A DNA stretch of 60,341 bases, from assembly GCA_051453625.1 (NCBI GenBank), contig JBOZIK010000001.1, positions 252,651,273 through 252,711,613 on the forward strand, given 5' to 3'. The translations under genes and the position numbers were made by a program. Of this stretch, positions 57,541 through 60,341 are shown piece after piece (within the stretch, counting starts at the first letter, position 1; every line of letters starts with the position of its first letter). The notes beneath the pieces are model-generated. The model was not told the origin of the DNA and did no database searches. It worked only from the letters and a program-made list of their open reading frames with translations. Origin of the DNA: Welwitschia mirabilis. Lineage: Eukaryota; Gnetophyta; Gnetopsida; Welwitschiales.

Positions 57541-58500
57541 AGATCATATTTTAATCATAGATGGATTAATAATAGAGATCATATCTCTTAATGACATTTT
57601 CTTAAATATATGATTTATCATTTTTATACATTTTTTAAAAATAATCACACCTTTATCTTATTTCTAATATCTTTCTTTAGCATGTTTCTCTAAATGGAAT
57701 ATTTTTTAAGTGCTAATATGAGCCAAATAAATATAGATATTGGACTTAGACTTATGCGATGATTAAATCATTATAATATGCTCTTCTTACTTATAATATC
57801 TATGAGTATTCTCTTTTTACTCTATCACACTATATTCATAGCTAATAGTATGTAGTAAAGGTAAATTTTTGAACTCATCTAATACTTTATTTACATAATT
57901 TGCATCTTACATTTGAAAATATATTGTTCTAAATTAAATATTATTAGTAGTACCTTTACTTTTAAATTTTATTATAAACTATGTTCCCTAGCAGTAAGCA
58001 TTTATACATTTTAGACATCTCCAAATGTGCGTTTCGAGGATGTCTACTGTTTCTATTGCATGTGTCTAGGAGATGCATACATTAAGTGGGAGCTCTTTGT
58101 AAGATTGAAAGTGTGGTACTAGGCTATGTAACCATTTCTTGATTCTTTCATATTGTATATATCAATTCATAGCATCATATTTTCTCTAATAAATTGGTAC
58201 TTTCATCTATTCTCTAACAAATTAATATCATACTTTCCTCAAATTTAGTATTTAATATGTATAATGATTATTTATCATAATGTGAATTTTATTTCTTTTA
58301 TTATTTATTGCAACTCTCCCTAGTCATTGATGATAAAGAGGGAGATAAATAATATGATATTGAAATTTTTAAGATGATAAATTCCTTTACATAGTATATA
58401 ATATGTTATGCTTTACCAATAATTACATGGAATGGACTAGTTTATAAGGAGCATAAATTTAGAGGGAGTTATGATTTTTGGATTTGGTTGTCATTAATGA
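57541..58500 (+). other. Copia interior with pol missing
   Basis: About 1 kb without readable integrase, RT or RNase H. A full copia pol needs about 4 kb, so most of it was deleted. A locally C/G-richer patch at 58,005-58,085 (GTGCGTTTCGAGGATG) is unlike its surroundings but not identified. Confidence 0.6.
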
Positions 58501-58513
58501 CAAAGGAGGATAT
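58501..58513 (+). other. Copia polypurine tract
   Basis: CAAAGGAGGATAT directly before TGTTTTACC; copia elements usually have AAAGGGGGAGATT here. It is matched by GATAAAGGGAATTATT at 43,788-43,803. Confidence 0.78.
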
Positions 58514-59640
58514 TGTTTTACCTTATAGTTATTAATTGATGACAAGCCAAATCTCAACTCAAATCACTAATGAAATGACACTTATGTAGTTCTTAATCAA
58601 AAATCTTATCTTCATTGAAGGGATTCAATATACTAATAGCATAAGGCAAATGATATAATTAAGTTATGTAATTAATCTTTCCAATAACAAACAATGACAA
58701 TGTCCAATTAGATGATCTTCTCAAAGAGGTTGACTACTTATAGCAAATACCAAGCCAGTCAACCTATAGTTGACTAGTTAAACTTAGGGGTTAACTATTA
58801 TGTGCAACTAGCAATACATCAAGAAGTTAACCTTCCACTGAGGCACATGGTCCTCTATAACTTTCATGGGTTGATAATCCAACATAGAAATGAGAAACAT
58901 ACTAAGCGAGGTTGATTAGCACTTCAAAAATATAAACTACAAATATAATCATTAATAAAAATAATAATCATTAGAAAGTTATCTTAGAAGGAAATTGACC
59001 ATTTTATAGGTTCTAATAGTTACATACCTTTGAATCATAATTTATAATATCTATGATTCATTCTTTATATAATCCAAACATGATTGTACTTAGAGATGTA
59101 GATGCAAATACATATACAATAATTGAATCTTTTATTGTTAGATCTAATTGCATAACAATACATCTTCTATCTTACTTCTATTATTTTATCTCAACTATAT
59201 ATTCTCTTACATTGTACTTAAAGATATTTAATCTTACTTGAAGGCTAAGAACTAGCATAAAGTTTTGTTGTAAGGCAGACAACTACCATAAAGTCTATTT
59301 GGCTTGCAAGATGAGGATTGTTGTAAAATCTCAATTGAAAGATGGAGTACTACCTTTGTCTTATTAGAGTGTGGTTGGAGGCTATACTTATAATAAAGAA
59401 AAAAAAGACTTGTTTTTATTACCTTATGTCTATTACACTTTATTATTTAGTTAAATTTATGCTCTTAATTATTATATTCATTATTAACTATATGAGACGT
59501 CATTAGAGTTAATTTGGTACTAGTTATTATTTAATTTGATAATAGATTATATTATGTAAACTTAGTGTTAAAAATTTAATAATGAAAACCCCCTTATCTA
59601 TCCTATTCATTCCTTTTTTATAGGATAGTATGTTCTAATA
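58514..59640 (+). repeat. Copia 3' LTR, copy 3
   Basis: 1,127 bp from TGTTTTACC to GTTCTAATA (CA changed to TA). It is the only unbroken copy and the reference for the other two. Internal GTCAACC / GGTTGAC / GTTGACTA motifs recur at 58,728, 58,757, 58,769 and 58,869. Confidence 0.85.
59053..59241 (+). other. Open frame inside copia LTR, not a gene
   Basis: The 62-codon frame lies in LTR sequence, and both other LTR copies lack it. It is noted only so that it is not taken for a gene. Confidence 0.8.
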
Positions 59641-59698
59641 CCAATATCCCCTCTCAGGGATACTTTCCTTGGTTTACTTGCAATAGAACATTATGGGA
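59641..59698 (-). mobile_element. Family 1 3'-region relict, right half
   Basis: CCCCTCTCAGGGATAC ... CCTTGGTTTACTTGCAATAGAACATTATGGG aligns with GCCTCACTTAGAAC ... CTCTAGTGTACTTGTGGTAGGACATCATG at about 17,870-17,920. It continues the left half that stops at 43,007. Confidence 0.68.
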
Positions 59699-59742
59699 CA
59701 CACACACACACACACACACACACAACACACACACACACACAC
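59699..59742. repeat. CA dinucleotide microsatellite with one interruption
   Basis: CA alternation with one missing C (CAACA) near 59,724. It sits exactly between the family 1 relict and the repeat that recurs inverted at the window start. Confidence 0.95.
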
Positions 59743-59743
59743 A

Positions 59744-59980
59744 TACTATCACATTTATATTTTTTTTCTTATAAAATTTACAGGTTTATGATTAAATGAA
59801 ATATTTGAAAAATATTAGATTACTTGAAATTCCAATTGTTGTAATTGTCATGTTCTTAAAATGTTGTATTATTGAGTTGTAATATGAATATTGTTTTATG
59901 AAAATGTTTGAACCCAATCTTTATATGCTTTTGTGGTGGAAATGATATCTTTTATTACTTATGTAGTTGAAGTAAATGTT
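59744..59980 (+). repeat. Dispersed repeat, inverted partner of 1-237
   Basis: The reverse complement of this stretch matches 1-237 throughout, with roughly one difference in eight by eye. Which copy is the original, and the family identity, are unknown. Confidence 0.75.
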
Positions 59981-60118
59981 GAATTGAATATTTACTATGG
60001 AGACATGTTATTTGTTCTTTTTTTATGTAAAGCATTATCTTGATTTTATTATTAAAAGCACCCGGTGGCCAGGCAATTATGTAACCCCTTTCTTAACTGC
60101 CTTCATTTACAATATTTT
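59981..60118. other. Spacer with a local GC-rich patch
   Basis: Contains AAGCACCCGGTGGCCAGGC (60,057-60,075), a CCGG- and GGCC-bearing patch that is unusually GC-rich for the window, then the start of the minisatellite. No gene is seen. Confidence 0.6.
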
Positions 60119-60341
60119 GTCTTTATATGTAAGGAATCTTTGCCCATTTTCATTTGTCCTCATATGTAAAAAATATTTGCCAACTTTAGTTTGTCCTCAT
60201 ATACAAGGAATCTTTGTCAACTTTCATTTGTCCTCATATGTAAGGAATCTTTGCCAACTTTTATTTGTCTTAAGGTGTAAGGAATCTTTACCAACTTTCG
60301 TTTGTCCTCATATGCAAGGAATCTTTACCAACTTTCATTTG
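60119..60341. repeat. 37-bp minisatellite, six copies, continuing past the window
   Basis: Units start at 60,119, 60,156, 60,193, 60,230, 60,267 and 60,304, and a seventh begins at 60,341. The consensus core is GTCCTCATATG-AAGGAATC then TTTGCCAACTTTCATTT. Copies differ at a few positions each but keep exact length. No spacer/repeat alternation exists, so it is not a CRISPR. Confidence 0.95.

Larger units (their letters stand above)
43008..59640 (+). mobile_element. Ty1/copia three-LTR array inserted in a family 1 relict
   Basis: Three copies of one LTR lie in the same direction: 43,008 to about 43,745; 43,803-44,262 plus 55,459-56,197 (split by the family 2 element); and 58,514-59,640. Between the first two almost all internal sequence is gone, leaving about 55 bp ending in a polypurine tract. 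Between the last two are a primer-binding site, gag and a short unreadable stretch; pol is missing. Flanks are CCAAA (43,003-43,007) and CCAAT (59,641-59,645), four of five bases alike. The sequences outside the array join into one continuous family 1 stretch. The gag type and long LTR recall the Sirevirus group, but this is not proven. Confidence 0.78.

Noticed and set aside
60119-60341. CRISPR-like array
   Set aside because: The units are contiguous with no unique spacers, and the genome is a plant. It is a minisatellite.

Overview
This window is gene-poor, strongly AT-rich nuclear DNA from a plant with a repeat-filled genome. The element mix points to a flowering plant with a large genome: Ty3/gypsy elements of the Athila/Tat branch, Ty1/copia elements with UBN2-type gag, a plant L1 LINE, and a chromovirus-like LTR. 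No intact host gene, tRNA, rRNA, CRISPR array or bacterial-type feature was found. The longest open frames are short or bridge runs of N. Recognisable coding sequence is decayed retrotransposon, broken by stops and frameshifts, and many changes are C-to-T or G-to-A, as expected for methylated, silenced DNA.

Layout. 1-2,736: unassigned DNA ending in a purine tract. 2,737 to about 4,075: an LTR of a plus-strand gypsy-type element. 6,675 to about 9,640: a dead plus-strand L1 LINE. 10,377-30,410: a minus-strand Athila/Tat-branch element (family 1) with a second copy of the same family inside it (14,537-25,550). Both insertions keep 5-bp target-site duplications (CTTAC outside, CTTAT inside). 30,544-42,834: unassigned AT-rich DNA. 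42,845-43,007 and 59,641-59,698: two halves of another family 1 relict, split by a three-LTR copia array (43,008-59,640). One copia LTR is itself split by a minus-strand Athila-type element (family 2, 44,263-55,458, target duplication AGGTT). The right end holds a CA microsatellite, a 237-bp repeat that recurs inverted at the left end of the window, and a 37-bp minisatellite running off the edge.

The best candidate for something undescribed is inside the left LTR of family 2. A roughly 1.3-kb segment there, in inverted orientation, carries the family's R-U5-like LTR half, primer-binding site and leader, which is what the 5' end of the element's RNA would contain. It forms a large palindrome with the LTR around it and has its own 149-bp tandem duplication. 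I read it as a product of aberrant reverse transcription or self-integration. I see no evidence for a new defence, regulatory or metabolic system. Eight runs of N interrupt the assembly, and some duplications next to them may be assembly artefacts. All alignments here were made by eye, so boundaries without a stated motif are approximate.
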